Assembly (NCBI GenBank): GCA_964423085.1
Contig: CAYRDB010000008.1
Span: 1 to 25,220 of the forward strand
Reading direction: 5' to 3'
Origin: JAUWZS01 sp964423085
GTDB taxonomy: Archaea; Aenigmatarchaeota; Aenigmatarchaeia; CG10238-14; SCSR01
Length of the DNA: 25,220 nucleotides
In this document: piece after piece, positions 14,723 to 21,728 of the stretch
How positions within the stretch are numbered: the first letter of the stretch is position 1
Layout: every line of letters begins with the position of its first letter
The notes under the pieces: model-generated
What the model saw: only the letters and a program-made list of their open reading frames with translations
Told to the model about the DNA's origin: nothing
Databases searched by the model: none
Program-made: the position numbers and the translations under genes

Positions 14723-15235
14723 ATGGGGCTTAGACCTGGACGAGTGCTGAAGTGCTGGAAGAGACCCTGGACAAGGGTTTCAAAGACCAAGCCGAGGAAG
14801 AGTTATGTGGTAGGCGTGCCTTTCCCGAAGATACACGTGTTCGAGTCTGGCACAAAGGGCAAGTACGAAGTGGAAGTAGTTCTTGTTTCAAAGAAGGATG
14901 TGCAGATAAGGGACAACGCGCTCGAGTCTGCGAGGATAGTTTCGAACAAGCTGCTCGACAAGAAGCTTGTTGGCAATTATTTCTACAAGATGTTGGTCTA
15001 CCCGCACAATGTGATAAGGGAGCACAACATCGCTTCCGGAGCGGGTGCGGACAGGTACTCCCAGGGTATGGCCCATCCTTTCGGCGGGCCTGTGGGCAAG
15101 TCTGCAATTGTGAAGAAAGGCCAGGAGCTCATATTGATAAGGGTCAACAAGAAGGACATACCCGTGGCCAAAGAGGCTCTGAGAAGGGCTAACAGCAAGA
15201 TAAGGTGTACGACTCAAATAATTGTAAAAGAATAA
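14723..15235 (+). CDS. rpl10e: 50S ribosomal protein L10e (uL16)
   Basis: A 170-residue protein of the archaeal and eukaryotic L10e family, the equivalent of bacterial L16, which sits near the peptidyl-transferase centre and the tRNA acceptor arm of the large subunit. The basic opening MGLRPGRVLKCWKRPWTR, the FPKIHVFESG strand, the RVSNK-like RIVSNKLLDKK helix, the universally conserved PHNVIREH loop, the GADRYSQGM segment and PVGKSA are all present. Length is normal for the family. ATG is preceded by GTGAT. It is one of the clearest archaeal markers in the window and lies downstream of a small orphan on the same strand. Confidence 0.96.
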   Translation: MGLRPGRVLKCWKRPWTRVSKTKPRKSYVVGVPFPKIHVFESGTKGKYEVEVVLVSKKDVQIRDNALESARIVSNKLLDKKLVGNYFYKMLVYPHNVIREHNIASGAGADRYSQGMAHPFGGPVGKSAIVKKGQELILIRVNKKDIPVAKEALRRANSKIRCTTQIIVKE

Positions 15236-15253
15236 AAAAACTTTACAAATTCC

Positions 15254-15310
15254 TTATTCCTCTTCTGAATCGTCTTCGAATTCTTCTTCGTTGTCATCGT
15301 CTTCGTACAT
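15254..15310 (-). CDS. acidic 18-residue micro-ORF
   Basis: An 18-codon frame, MYEDDDNEEEFEDDSEEE, ending TAA. It starts with ATG, has GGTG about seven bases upstream and lies downstream of a near-palindromic TATA box (15345-15357) that could fire in this direction. Fourteen of 18 residues are Asp or Glu. It may be a real microprotein, a short acidic peptide leader or a chance frame; nothing in the sequence decides this. It occupies the gap between rpl10e and the PEP synthase gene. Confidence 0.35.
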   Translation of the reverse strand: MYEDDDNEEEFEDDSEEE

Positions 15311-15344
15311 ATGTGACACCGATTTCTAATTATTCTCTACAAAT

Positions 15345-15357
15345 CTTATATATAAAG
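15345..15357. promoter_or_regulatory. near-palindromic, probably bidirectional TATA box
   Basis: CTTATATATAAAG reads almost the same on both strands (CTTTATATATAAG on minus). It lies about 48 bases before the PEP synthase ATG on the plus strand and about 35 bases before the acidic micro-ORF on the minus strand, so it could serve both. Confidence 0.45.
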
Positions 15358-15404
15358 CGAACGGTCGTGGCAATATTTAATCCAGGAAACCGAAATATAC
15401 TAGG

Positions 15405-17696
15405 ATGGGCATGGATGTCAACTCTAGTCACATGGGCTCCAAGTACATATTCTGGTTTGACGAGCTTGACAAGTCCTCGATAAAGCTGGCCGGAGGAAAG
15501 GGGGCGAACCTTGGGGAGATGGTTTCTGCCGGGCTTCCGGTGCCGGAAGGCTTCGTGGTCGGCACTCCGGGATTCGACCATTTCATAATCATGAACAAGC
15601 TCGACAAAAAAATATCTGAAGCTATATCCGGATGCAATGTGGAAAATCCCGAAGAGCTGAACCGCGCTTCGGAAAACATAAAGAGGATGATCATGCAAGC
15701 AGAATATCCTCTTAGCGTGAAGCAGGAGATAACTGGAGCGTACAGCGAGCTGTCGTACTCGAGGGACATAAAGATACCAGAAGTTCTGGGGATGATATCA
15801 GCTGGGCGGGAGATGGCCATAGTCGCTGTGCGAAGCTCAGCCACTACCGAGGATTTGGCAGACGCCAGCTTCGCCGGACAGCAGGCGAGTTTTCTTAATG
15901 TGAAAGGCGTGCCGTATCTTCTGGATGCAATCAAAAGATGCTGGGCGTCTCTCTACGAGCCCAGGGCGATATTCTACCGCGCAAAGAAGGGGTTCAGCCA
16001 TGCAAGCATAGCTGTTGTTGTTCAGAGGATGGTTGCTTCGGAAAAATCGGGCGTCACATTCACAGTGCATCCAAGCACAGGAGAAAACATTGTATTGCAC
16101 GAGGCGTGCTGGGGGCTGGGAGAGTCTCTGGTTCTGGGGAGGGTTAATCCGGACATGTACAGGGTCTCGAAGGACGGGACAATTTTGGAGAAGAAGATAG
16201 GCGTGAAAGAGACCATGCATGTAAGGGACATAGGCACAGAAGCTACAATAGAAATCAGGGTGCCTGAAAACAAGAAGAAAGAACAGGTGCTTTCCGAAGA
16301 CGAGATATCGCGACTTACAAAATATGCCGTTTCCATAGAGAAGCATTACGGCAAGCCTCAGGACATCGAGTGGGGCGTGAAGGGCTCGAAGATATACATA
16401 CTCCAGTCAAGGCCAGTGACCACTGTGACTGGTGCGACGGAAGCGTCAGAAGAGGTCAAGGGCGAGTTCCTGCGCGGAATGGGGGCATCTCCAGGGGTTG
16501 GAACCGGTCCTGTTAAGGTTGTCCGCTCTGAGAGAGACGCTGACAAGATTGTGAAGGGAGATGTGCTTGTAGCCGAGATGACTTCGCCCGATTTCGTTCC
16601 TACAATGAGCAAGTGCGTTGCGATTATAACCGAGAAGGGCGGAACGACGTCGCATGCTGCCATAGTGTCCAGGGAAATGGGCATACCTTGCGTGGTTGGG
16701 GTCAAAGACGCGACATCATCGTTGAAGGACGGCGAGATTGTAACAGTTGACGGGGTGACAGGTGCAGTGTACAAGGGTGCCAAAGATGTGGGCGCGAAGA
16801 AATCTGCGAAACCTGAGGCATCTAGCGGAAAGCGCAAAGTGAAAGTCTATATGAATCTTGGAATTCCCGAAAAGATAGACGAATACAAGTCGCTTCCTTT
16901 TGACGGCATAGGATTGATGAGGCTGGAGTTTACAATCGCCGGAATGGGGACTCATCCGCTGAGCATGATAGAAAGCGGGATGGGAAACAGTTACATGGAA
17001 GAGATTTTCAAGAGCATAGACAAGGTTGCGTCCGCAGTTCATCCAAGGCCCGTTGTGGTCAGGTTTTCAGACCTGAAAAGCAACGAGTACGGCAATCTCA
17101 AAGGCGGGGAAAAGTTCGAGGTTCAGGAGTCCAATCCGATGCTTGGATGGAGAGGCGCCTCCAGATATGTGAGCAAGGAGTTCGAGGCGGCTTTCAGGCT
17201 GGAATGCAGGGCTGTGAAAAAGGCGAGGGATTCGCACAAGAATGTCTGGGCGATGCTGCCTTTTGTGAGGACTGTGGAAGAGGCGAAAAAATGCATTTAC
17301 ATAATGGAAGAGGAAGGACTGAAAAGGGGCGAAGACTTCAAGGTTTGGATAATGGCCGAGGTGCCGAGCGTTGTGTTTTTGGCGGGGAGCTTCTCCAAGC
17401 TGTGCGACGGATTCAGCATAGGGAGCAATGATTTGACGCAGTTCGTTCTCGGGGTGGACAGGGATTCCGAGAAGCTCAACAAAATGGGATACTTTAACGA
17501 GCGCGATCCTGCTGTGAAGACGGCGATAAGCCATCTGATAAAGCAGGCGCACAAGAACGGCCGCACTGTGAGCATATGCGGGCAGGCTCCGAGCGAGTAT
17601 CCTGAGCTAGTAGATTTTCTGGTAAAAGAAGGCATAGACTCTGTGTCGGTTAATCCGGACGCTGTGGAGAGAACAATCAGGCTTGTCTCAGAATGA
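15405..17696 (+). CDS. ppsA: phosphoenolpyruvate synthase (pyruvate, water dikinase)
   Basis: A 763-residue enzyme that makes PEP, AMP and phosphate from pyruvate and ATP, feeding gluconeogenesis. Domains in order: an N-terminal ATP-grasp part (KLAGGKGANLGEM, AVRSSATTEDLADASFAGQQ, ending QDIEWG and ILQSRPVT near residue 335), the central phosphohistidine domain with GGTTSHAAIV (catalytic His at about residue 417), and the PEP/pyruvate-binding barrel with GLMRLEF, the SNPMLGWRG segment, GSNDLTQFVLGVDRD and the C-terminal active cysteine in SICGQAPS (about residue 725). The start could also be an internal ATG at 15432 that begins GSKYIFWF. Two extra N-terminal ATGs make the choice uncertain. 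It shares nine bases with the convergent orphan at its end. Confidence 0.95.
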   Translation: MGMDVNSSHMGSKYIFWFDELDKSSIKLAGGKGANLGEMVSAGLPVPEGFVVGTPGFDHFIIMNKLDKKISEAISGCNVENPEELNRASENIKRMIMQAEYPLSVKQEITGAYSELSYSRDIKIPEVLGMISAGREMAIVAVRSSATTEDLADASFAGQQASFLNVKGVPYLLDAIKRCWASLYEPRAIFYRAKKGFSHASIAVVVQRMVASEKSGVTFTVHPSTGENIVLHEACWGLGESLVLGRVNPDMYRVSKDGTILEKKIGVKETMHVRDIGTEATIEIRVPENKKKEQVLSEDEISRLTKYAVSIEKHYGKPQDIEWGVKGSKIYILQSRPVTTVTGATEASEEVKGEFLRGMGASPGVGTGPVKVVRSERDADKIVKGDVLVAEMTSPDFVPTMSKCVAIITEKGGTTSHAAIVSREMGIPCVVGVKDATSSLKDGEIVTVDGVTGAVYKGAKDVGAKKSAKPEASSGKRKVKVYMNLGIPEKIDEYKSLPFDGIGLMRLEFTIAGMGTHPLSMIESGMGNSYMEEIFKSIDKVASAVHPRPVVVRFSDLKSNEYGNLKGGEKFEVQESNPMLGWRGASRYVSKEFEAAFRLECRAVKKARDSHKNVWAMLPFVRTVEEAKKCIYIMEEEGLKRGEDFKVWIMAEVPSVVFLAGSFSKLCDGFSIGSNDLTQFVLGVDRDSEKLNKMGYFNERDPAVKTAISHLIKQAHKNGRTVSICGQAPSEYPELVDFLVKEGIDSVSVNPDAVERTIRLVSE

Positions 17697-18089
17697 GTAC
17701 AGCTCTGTTTCTCCTTTACTCAGTAGCCATTCGCGGGCTATATCGTTTACGCGGTCTGCAGCCGATTTTGGCAAACGTTTAGAAAAATCCCCTCTGTTCT
17801 GGTATTCATGCACTTCGTTTTTGTGTATTTCCAGTTCTTTGCGGACCTCATCTGAAAAAGTGCTGAAGTGTGGCGCAATAGATTTTGCTTTGTAAACTCG
17901 TCCGAAATCTGGCTTTCCTGCGCCTATTGGCAAAACCACTATTTGCAGCAACGTCTCCGGATTTATTTTCGAATCCAGCTTTGAGTTTTTGTAGAAAAGA
18001 TTTGTCCCGTCGCTTCCAATGTCTTTCAAATCGTAGAATATAGGAGTCTTTGGAACCCTTAGCTGAACTTCGACCAGCGCATATTCCAT
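17688..18089 (-). CDS. orphan 133-residue protein
   Basis: Unrecognised soluble protein. An opening pair of beta strands (YALVEVQLRVPKTPIFYDL) with an alternating hydrophobic pattern is followed by a Gly-Asp turn, IVVLPIGAGKPDFGRVYKAKS, and a helical C-terminal third containing FSDEVRKELEIHKNEVHEYQNRG written here by its ends FSDEVRKE and HEYQNRG. The KSAADRVNDIAREWL helix near the end is amphipathic. The ATG at 18089 is chosen over an upstream frame to 18239 because the upstream part would overlap the PC4-like gene and looks non-coding. Its stop lies inside the 3' end of ppsA. Function unknown. Confidence 0.55.
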   Translation of the reverse strand: MEYALVEVQLRVPKTPIFYDLKDIGSDGTNLFYKNSKLDSKINPETLLQIVVLPIGAGKPDFGRVYKAKSIAPHFSTFSDEVRKELEIHKNEVHEYQNRGDFSKRLPKSAADRVNDIAREWLLSKGETELYSF

Positions 18090-18121
18090 ATCTATCACTA
18101 CTCTTGAGTGATATATAAATG

Positions 18122-18358
18122 TTATTCTTTCAGCTTTTTCTTGAAGCCGTCCACTATCTTGACGAAATCGTCCAGCTTGGCCATTGGCACAACGAATCCC
18201 TGCTTTGTCGGCCCCTTGTATTTCGCAGTGTTCAACCACACCCGGAAGTCTACGCGCTCATCGCCGTTGTATGTGGTTTTCTTTATTAGAAGCACAGACC
18301 CCTCCCTTAGCTCTATCTCACCAAGCTTTATGTCTTTCTTCTCATCTTCTTCTGCCAT
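18122..18358 (-). CDS. PC4-like (transcription coactivator p15) small protein
   Basis: A 78-residue protein whose sequence follows the PC4/p15 fold: a charged N-terminal tail (AEEDEKKDIKLGEIEL), a first strand pair (SVLLIKKTTYNG, VDFRVWL), a turn with GPTKQGF that corresponds to the PC4 KxTKKG loop, then the closing helix MAKLDDFVKIVDGFKKKL. PC4 proteins bind single-stranded DNA and act in transcription and repair. I chose the ATG at 18358; a longer frame to 18406 would start in an AT-rich region shared with the divergent nuclease-like gene. Assignment rests on pattern, not on invariant residues. Confidence 0.5.
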   Translation of the reverse strand: MAEEDEKKDIKLGEIELREGSVLLIKKTTYNGDERVDFRVWLNTAKYKGPTKQGFVVPMAKLDDFVKIVDGFKKKLKE

Positions 18359-18407
18359 GAAACCAACTTTCTCTTTAAATATTTCCCATTTCAAACCTTT
18401 AAACATT

Positions 18408-18884
18408 ATGAAAAATCTAAACTGGACAAATTCTCGCTGCAGGGAAGCTTACTATTTTAACAAGGCGATTAAAAACATAATAATCGACTATTGGCCGGAC
18501 GCAAAAGTCGAACTCGGCCGTGAAGTAATCGGTTACAAAAAACCCGACATTCTTGTCAAAAAAGGAAGTTGCAGGATACCTATTGAGGTAAAGTCGTCGA
18601 AATACGGATGTTTTTATTTGGATGGGAGTGATTCCGAAGTTATACTGAAATACAACGGATTGAACTTTTCAAGGGATTATCGCAGCCAAGTATTAGCAGC
18701 TCTTAGAGAGTATGGCATATCGCTGGTTCTGGTAGCTGCTCAAATGAATCAGCCATCTCCTTGCTGTCGCAAAGATTTGTTGGGCCCGGTTATATTGGCG
18801 GACTGCAAAGACATTGAAAAGTCTTTGGACATGGCTGAAAGGTACCTTTACAACTTACAGTACGGTTCCGTGGCTTTAATTTAG
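18408..18884 (+). CDS. PD-(D/E)XK nuclease-like protein
   Basis: A 158-residue protein. The core of the PD-(D/E)XK nuclease fold is visible: Glu in the first helix (E13), a strand ending at KKPDILVKK with D47, then RIPIEVKSS with E60 and K62, and a following Ser-rich turn. These are the acidic residues and lysine that hold the metal in restriction-type and Holliday-junction nucleases. No recognition domain, helicase or methylase is fused or adjacent, so this is not a complete restriction system. The C-terminal half has a strand-helix pattern and two Cys pairs (SPCCRK and a lone C near the end). It diverges from a PC4-like gene. It may act in repair or recombination, or be a small archaeal orphan nuclease. 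Confidence 0.6.
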   Translation: MKNLNWTNSRCREAYYFNKAIKNIIIDYWPDAKVELGREVIGYKKPDILVKKGSCRIPIEVKSSKYGCFYLDGSDSEVILKYNGLNFSRDYRSQVLAALREYGISLVLVAAQMNQPSPCCRKDLLGPVILADCKDIEKSLDMAERYLYNLQYGSVALI

Positions 18885-18889
18885 TAGAA

Positions 18890-19360
18890 TCAAGCGTTCA
18901 GCATCCATACGCTGTAGTTTAGAACCGAAGCGAACGTGACCCATGCCAGATACGGCACGAGCAGGTACGCGGCTTTTTTCGACGATTTGTAGAAAGCTAG
19001 AATGGTCGCCAGTATGGCAAACCAAAGCACCACTATCTCTGCGAAAGCCAGAAACGGATTCTGCATGCCGAAGAACAAAGCAGACCATAGCACGTTGAGG
19101 GAGAGCTGGACACCGAACAAATATAGCCCGATTTTTGCTTTGTTTTCGTAAGCAAGATACAGAGATATTCCCATAAGCACGAACAGAGTTGTCCATGCGG
19201 GCGCGAAAAGCCATCCTGGAGGCGTGAACCACGGCTTTGCTATGTCCGCGTACCATCCGCCAACGTTCGGCGCTGTGAACACAGAACCTATTATTCCTGC
19301 CATCTGGCATATCACTATGGTAACGGCAAGCTTCAGCGCCTTTTTTCTGTCAATCTTCAT
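18890..19360 (-). CDS. tspO: TspO/MBR family membrane protein
   Basis: A 156-residue, five-helix membrane protein of the TspO (tryptophan-rich sensory protein, mitochondrial benzodiazepine receptor) family, linked to binding or breakdown of porphyrins and to stress control. Diagnostic parts are KPWFTPPGWLFAPAWTTLFVLMGISLYL (here by its core PPGWLFAPAW), GVQLSLNVLWSALFFGM and the late PYLAWVTFASVLNYSVW, with the usual Trp and Pro pattern. The ATG sits just two bases after the mature 3' end of tRNA-Thr, so this mRNA is probably co-transcribed with the tRNA and released by tRNA end processing. A five-base gap separates its stop from that of the nuclease-like gene. Confidence 0.93.
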   Translation of the reverse strand: MKIDRKKALKLAVTIVICQMAGIIGSVFTAPNVGGWYADIAKPWFTPPGWLFAPAWTTLFVLMGISLYLAYENKAKIGLYLFGVQLSLNVLWSALFFGMQNPFLAFAEIVVLWFAILATILAFYKSSKKAAYLLVPYLAWVTFASVLNYSVWMLNA

Positions 19361-19362
19361 AG

Positions 19363-19436
19363 AGCCTCAGGCGAGATTTGAACTCGCGGCCTCCACATTA
19401 CCGGTGTGGTGCTCCAACCAGCTAAGCTACTGAGGC
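19363..19436 (-). tRNA. tRNA-Thr (GGU anticodon), with C33
   Basis: A full cloverleaf of 74 bases. Acceptor GCCTCAG pairs with CTGAGGC, D stem GCTT/GAGC, anticodon stem CCACA/TGTGG, variable region AGGCC, T stem GCGAG/CTCGC with loop TTCAAAT, discriminator T, and no encoded CCA. The anticodon loop is CCGGTAA, so positions 34-36 are GGT and the charged amino acid is threonine; U73 is also the usual archaeal tRNA-Thr discriminator. Position 33 is C where nearly all tRNAs have U. A TATA box lies upstream at about 19455-19464. The 3' end lies two bases before the tspO start codon. Confidence 0.9.
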
Positions 19437-19454
19437 ATATGCCCAATCTGTAAC

Positions 19455-19464
19455 TATTATATCT
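19455..19464 (-). promoter_or_regulatory. TATA box for tRNA-Thr (and tspO)
   Basis: On the minus strand AAGATATAAT lies about 19-28 bases before tRNA position 1, the normal spacing. The same stretch read on plus (ATTATATCTT) sits about 30-40 bases before the small gene at 19493, so it may act in both directions. Confidence 0.5.
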
Positions 19465-19492
19465 TACCCAATTCTTTTATTAATTGTTTGTA

Positions 19493-19735
19493 ATGGTATA
19501 CGATCCAGACAAACTATTGTCAACCCTAAAGGAAAACTGCAACAGGAAGATAGAGCTGTACATACCCGACGACGACAAGATGGTAAGGGGCAGGATAAAA
19601 AACGCTGTTCTTGGAAAGGATTTGGTTGTGACCCTCCAGCACTGCGAAATAGAGGAGAGAGGGTCGGTCAGATACAGCGTTATGTACAAAGTCAGGCTGC
19701 CGCCCACAGGAGCGGAGCTCAGGATACTGGGCTAG
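19493..19735 (+). CDS. orphan 80-residue protein, possibly Sm-like beta barrel
   Basis: A small protein with a short helix (DPDKLLSTLKEN) followed by alternating strands: KIELYIPDD, MVRGRIKNAVLGKDLVVTL, EERGSVRYSVMYKVRLPP, ending ELRILG. A helix followed by five strands with VRGRI as a turn resembles an Sm/LSm barrel or PilZ-like module, but the conserved Sm1 Asn and Sm2 RG positions are not clearly present, so I only note the possibility. ATG at 19493 is preferred to a TTG three codons upstream. Its TAG stop is the same CTAG as that of the convergent UMP kinase. Confidence 0.5.
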   Translation: MVYDPDKLLSTLKENCNRKIELYIPDDDKMVRGRIKNAVLGKDLVVTLQHCEIEERGSVRYSVMYKVRLPPTGAELRILG

Positions 19736-20412
19736 CCTATCACGCTTCCCGAGTGCGAGCCGTCCACAGCCCGGGCTATCTCTTCGGGGTCGTTGCCGTC
19801 TATGAAAACAGTCTTCAGTCTCAATTCTTTGATTAGTCGTACAGCCGGCAGGTCGAACAGCCTGTACTCGCCAGGAACCTGCGGATTCTGCATTATTATG
19901 TCCTCAAACTCTTCGTGTGTAAGCTTCTCCAGTTTTTTCGCGTCCTTCACCTTTTTCGGATCTGCTGTGTATACTCCGTCTATGTTTGAGGCGTTTATCA
20001 GAAGGTCAGCGCCAACAGCCTCTGCGAACGCGGCCGCATCATAGTCGCTCGACGTTCCGACATCGTATCCTCCGCCTATGACTATGCCCCTGCCGAAATT
20101 CTTCACAACATCCTTCTTCGCCTCCTCGAGAGTCTTCCACGCCACCAGATGGCTGCCCTCGATTGCCGCAGCGAGAGTCGATGCGTTGAGGTGGGTCGCC
20201 ATTATCCCTATAAAGTCAAGCTTTTCATGGTCGTTCGTAAACTCCTTTGCAACGTCCCTGTACTGCCTGCAAACCCTGCCGCCTCCGCACACCACTATCA
20301 GGCTGTGTCCGCTATCGGCAAGCTTGACTAGGACATCCGCGTATTTTTTGAAATTGTTGGCTGTAAGCTCCTTTGTTAGAAGAGAACCTCCCATAGAAAC
20401 TACAATTTTCAT
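19732..20412 (-). CDS. pyrH: uridylate kinase (UMP kinase), archaeal type
   Basis: A 226-residue amino-acid-kinase-fold enzyme that phosphorylates UMP to UDP in pyrimidine synthesis. It opens MKIVVSMGGSLL (phosphate loop), then LIVVCGGGRVCRQYRDVA for the glycine-rich loop, GIVIGGGYDVGTSSDYDAA for the substrate region and NASNIDGVYTADPKKV with the ATP-binding turn, the standard order for archaeal UMPK. Three start codons are possible (GTG 20421, ATG 20418, ATG 20412); the last is used because it gives the family's usual opening strand. It would produce UDP that feeds CTP and, through dUTP and dUTPase, dTMP precursors. Confidence 0.93.
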   Translation of the reverse strand: MKIVVSMGGSLLTKELTANNFKKYADVLVKLADSGHSLIVVCGGGRVCRQYRDVAKEFTNDHEKLDFIGIMATHLNASTLAAAIEGSHLVAWKTLEEAKKDVVKNFGRGIVIGGGYDVGTSSDYDAAAFAEAVGADLLINASNIDGVYTADPKKVKDAKKLEKLTHEEFEDIIMQNPQVPGEYRLFDLPAVRLIKELRLKTVFIDGNDPEEIARAVDGSHSGSVIG

Positions 20413-20461
20413 CAACATCACTAAGAAAGAATAGCCATTCCCTGCTTTTATGTGTTAGCAG

Positions 20462-20722
20462 TCACGCCATCTTGTAGACGTTGTCCCCGCTCCTGACCTT
20501 GTCCTTGACCTTCATTCCGATGCTGTCGCCCTTTCCGGCTTTCTGCACTTCCTTGTGCTCTACCTGCATCGAGTCGACGTTCTGGGTAAAGTTTGTGGTG
20601 GCGCCTTCAACGCTTATCTTGTCACCCACCGCTATAGGAGCCTTCAGCTCTATCACAGCAACTCCTATGTTGCTGAAATAGTGGCTTATCACGCCAACAA
20701 GCTGCTTGTCGCCTTCTTCCAT
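20462..20722 (-). CDS. stand-alone EF-Tu domain-2-like protein
   Basis: An 86-residue beta-barrel protein like domain 2 of translation GTPases, without the GTPase domain. Visible elements are LVGVISHYFSNIGVAVIEL (strand pair), VGDKISVEG (barrel loop), VDSMQVEHKEVQKAGKGDSIGMKV (the usual MQ, A-G-x-D/E, I/V-G pattern) and a final VRSGDNVYKM. Such small proteins are widespread in archaea next to various genes and are also found as tails of U32 peptidases; their role is unknown, perhaps RNA binding. The ATG at 20722 is preferred since the upstream extension reads as non-coding and overlaps the lipoprotein gene's 3' part. Confidence 0.75.
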   Translation of the reverse strand: MEEGDKQLVGVISHYFSNIGVAVIELKAPIAVGDKISVEGATTNFTQNVDSMQVEHKEVQKAGKGDSIGMKVKDKVRSGDNVYKMA

Positions 20723-20765
20723 GATTATTCCTTCAGGCCGCTGGGACTTAAACTTTTGCAAAATC

Positions 20766-21323
20766 CTATAAAATTTCGAAAGACTGGACCACGTCATAGA
20801 ACTTTTCAGAGTGCTCTCCCATCTCCAATCCCTCGGAGTTGTAGGTTATAACATAAACAATACCTTCCGACATCATGTAAGTCTGAATAATTCTGAACTC
20901 GTACATGCCCTGAGAAAGGGTGTAGGTTATCTCGCGCGCAGGTATTCCGCTCACCAGATAGTCGTTTGAGCCTATCAGAGTCACGTTGTTGTAGAGCGAC
21001 TCTACGAGTTTGAAAGATTTGTTCACCTGCTGCTCCAGCGTGACTGTGTTGTTCTCGAGCTGGCCCATAGCAATGTTGAAATTGTCTGCAAAAAGGTCGT
21101 CCTCATTCTCAAGTCCTGCGCTAAAGTATACAACAGTTCCCATATAGTCTTCGGTCACAGTCCAATCTGACGGGTACTGGACTCTTATTCCGTATTCCTG
21201 GCTTTCCCATATTTGGTATCCGTTGCCAACTTGAGTTGTAGTAGAGGGGTCCTGCCCAATACAACCGCTTATGAAAACTATCGCTATAAGAGCGGAAATC
21301 GCCCCAACAGCCTTGAAATTCAT
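20766..21323 (-). CDS. lipoprotein with PsbP/DUF1795-like domain
   Basis: A 185-residue exported protein. The N-terminus has a hydrophobic signal (AVGAISALIAIVF) ending in the lipobox-like ISGC, so the cysteine is probably lipid-modified and the protein tethered outside the membrane. After a short Thr-rich spacer, the domain begins with YGIRVQYPSDWTVTED, the YP-x-x-W signature of PsbP-like and DUF1795 domains, followed by beta strands ending FYDVVQSFEIL. Several NxT/S sites (for example NNTVT, NKS, NNVT) could be N-glycosylated. Ligand unknown. The ATG at 21323 is chosen because it begins the signal sequence; a longer frame is non-coding. It is divergent from the ferritin-like gene. Confidence 0.78.
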   Translation of the reverse strand: MNFKAVGAISALIAIVFISGCIGQDPSTTTQVGNGYQIWESQEYGIRVQYPSDWTVTEDYMGTVVYFSAGLENEDDLFADNFNIAMGQLENNTVTLEQQVNKSFKLVESLYNNVTLIGSNDYLVSGIPAREITYTLSQGMYEFRIIQTYMMSEGIVYVITYNSEGLEMGEHSEKFYDVVQSFEIL

Positions 21324-21422
21324 ATTATATATTTTAGGTTTTGCGAATAAAAAAGCCTGCATTCACAAGATATTTATTGGAACGTTGCCATGATTCTATA
21401 AACAGTTTTGAGGTGGTAACAT

Positions 21423-21704
21423 ATGATGTCAACAATACCGGTAAAATTCGACAAGGTAAAGAAGGAAGACGTGGACAAGGAGATAGTGAGGGCAGGCATG
21501 ATAGCCGAGCTCGATGCTGTCAACTTCTACGAACAGATGGCAGCGATTGCCGAGGACGGCGTGCTGAAGAAGGTGCTCCTAGACATTGCCAAGGAAGAGA
21601 AGACGCACATAGCCGAGTTCGAGACTCTGCTCCTGAAGATGGATAAGGAACAGGTTGAAGAGAACGAGGAAGGCAGGAAGGAAGTAGAGGAGCTGTCTGA
21701 ATAA
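21423..21704 (+). CDS. encapsulated-ferritin-like (EncFtn) protein
   Basis: A 93-residue half-ferritin. Its two-helix core carries E29, Y36 and the EEKTH motif (E58, E59, H62), the arrangement found in encapsulated ferritins, which form a ferroxidase site at a dimer interface and oxidise and hand on iron, normally inside an encapsulin shell. The C-terminal Glu-rich tail (EQVEENEEGRKEVEEL) and the charged N-terminal segment are features of archaeal members. No encapsulin gene occurs in this window, so either the shell is elsewhere, or the protein works free. A strong AGGTGG ribosome site precedes tandem ATGs (21423 and 21426). Transcribed on its own between two divergent neighbours. Confidence 0.8.
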   Translation: MMSTIPVKFDKVKKEDVDKEIVRAGMIAELDAVNFYEQMAAIAEDGVLKKVLLDIAKEEKTHIAEFETLLLKMDKEQVEENEEGRKEVEELSE

Positions 21705-21728
21705 GAAAATAAAATTAAAGAATTTTTT

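Noticed and set aside
18108..18407. N-terminal extension of the nuclease-like frame by 100 codons
   Set aside because: It is antisense to the PC4-like gene and Ser-rich without pattern; the ATG at 18408 begins the real protein.
18408..18884. Part of a restriction-modification system
   Set aside because: No methylase, specificity subunit or helicase occurs nearby, so only a nuclease-like fold is claimed.
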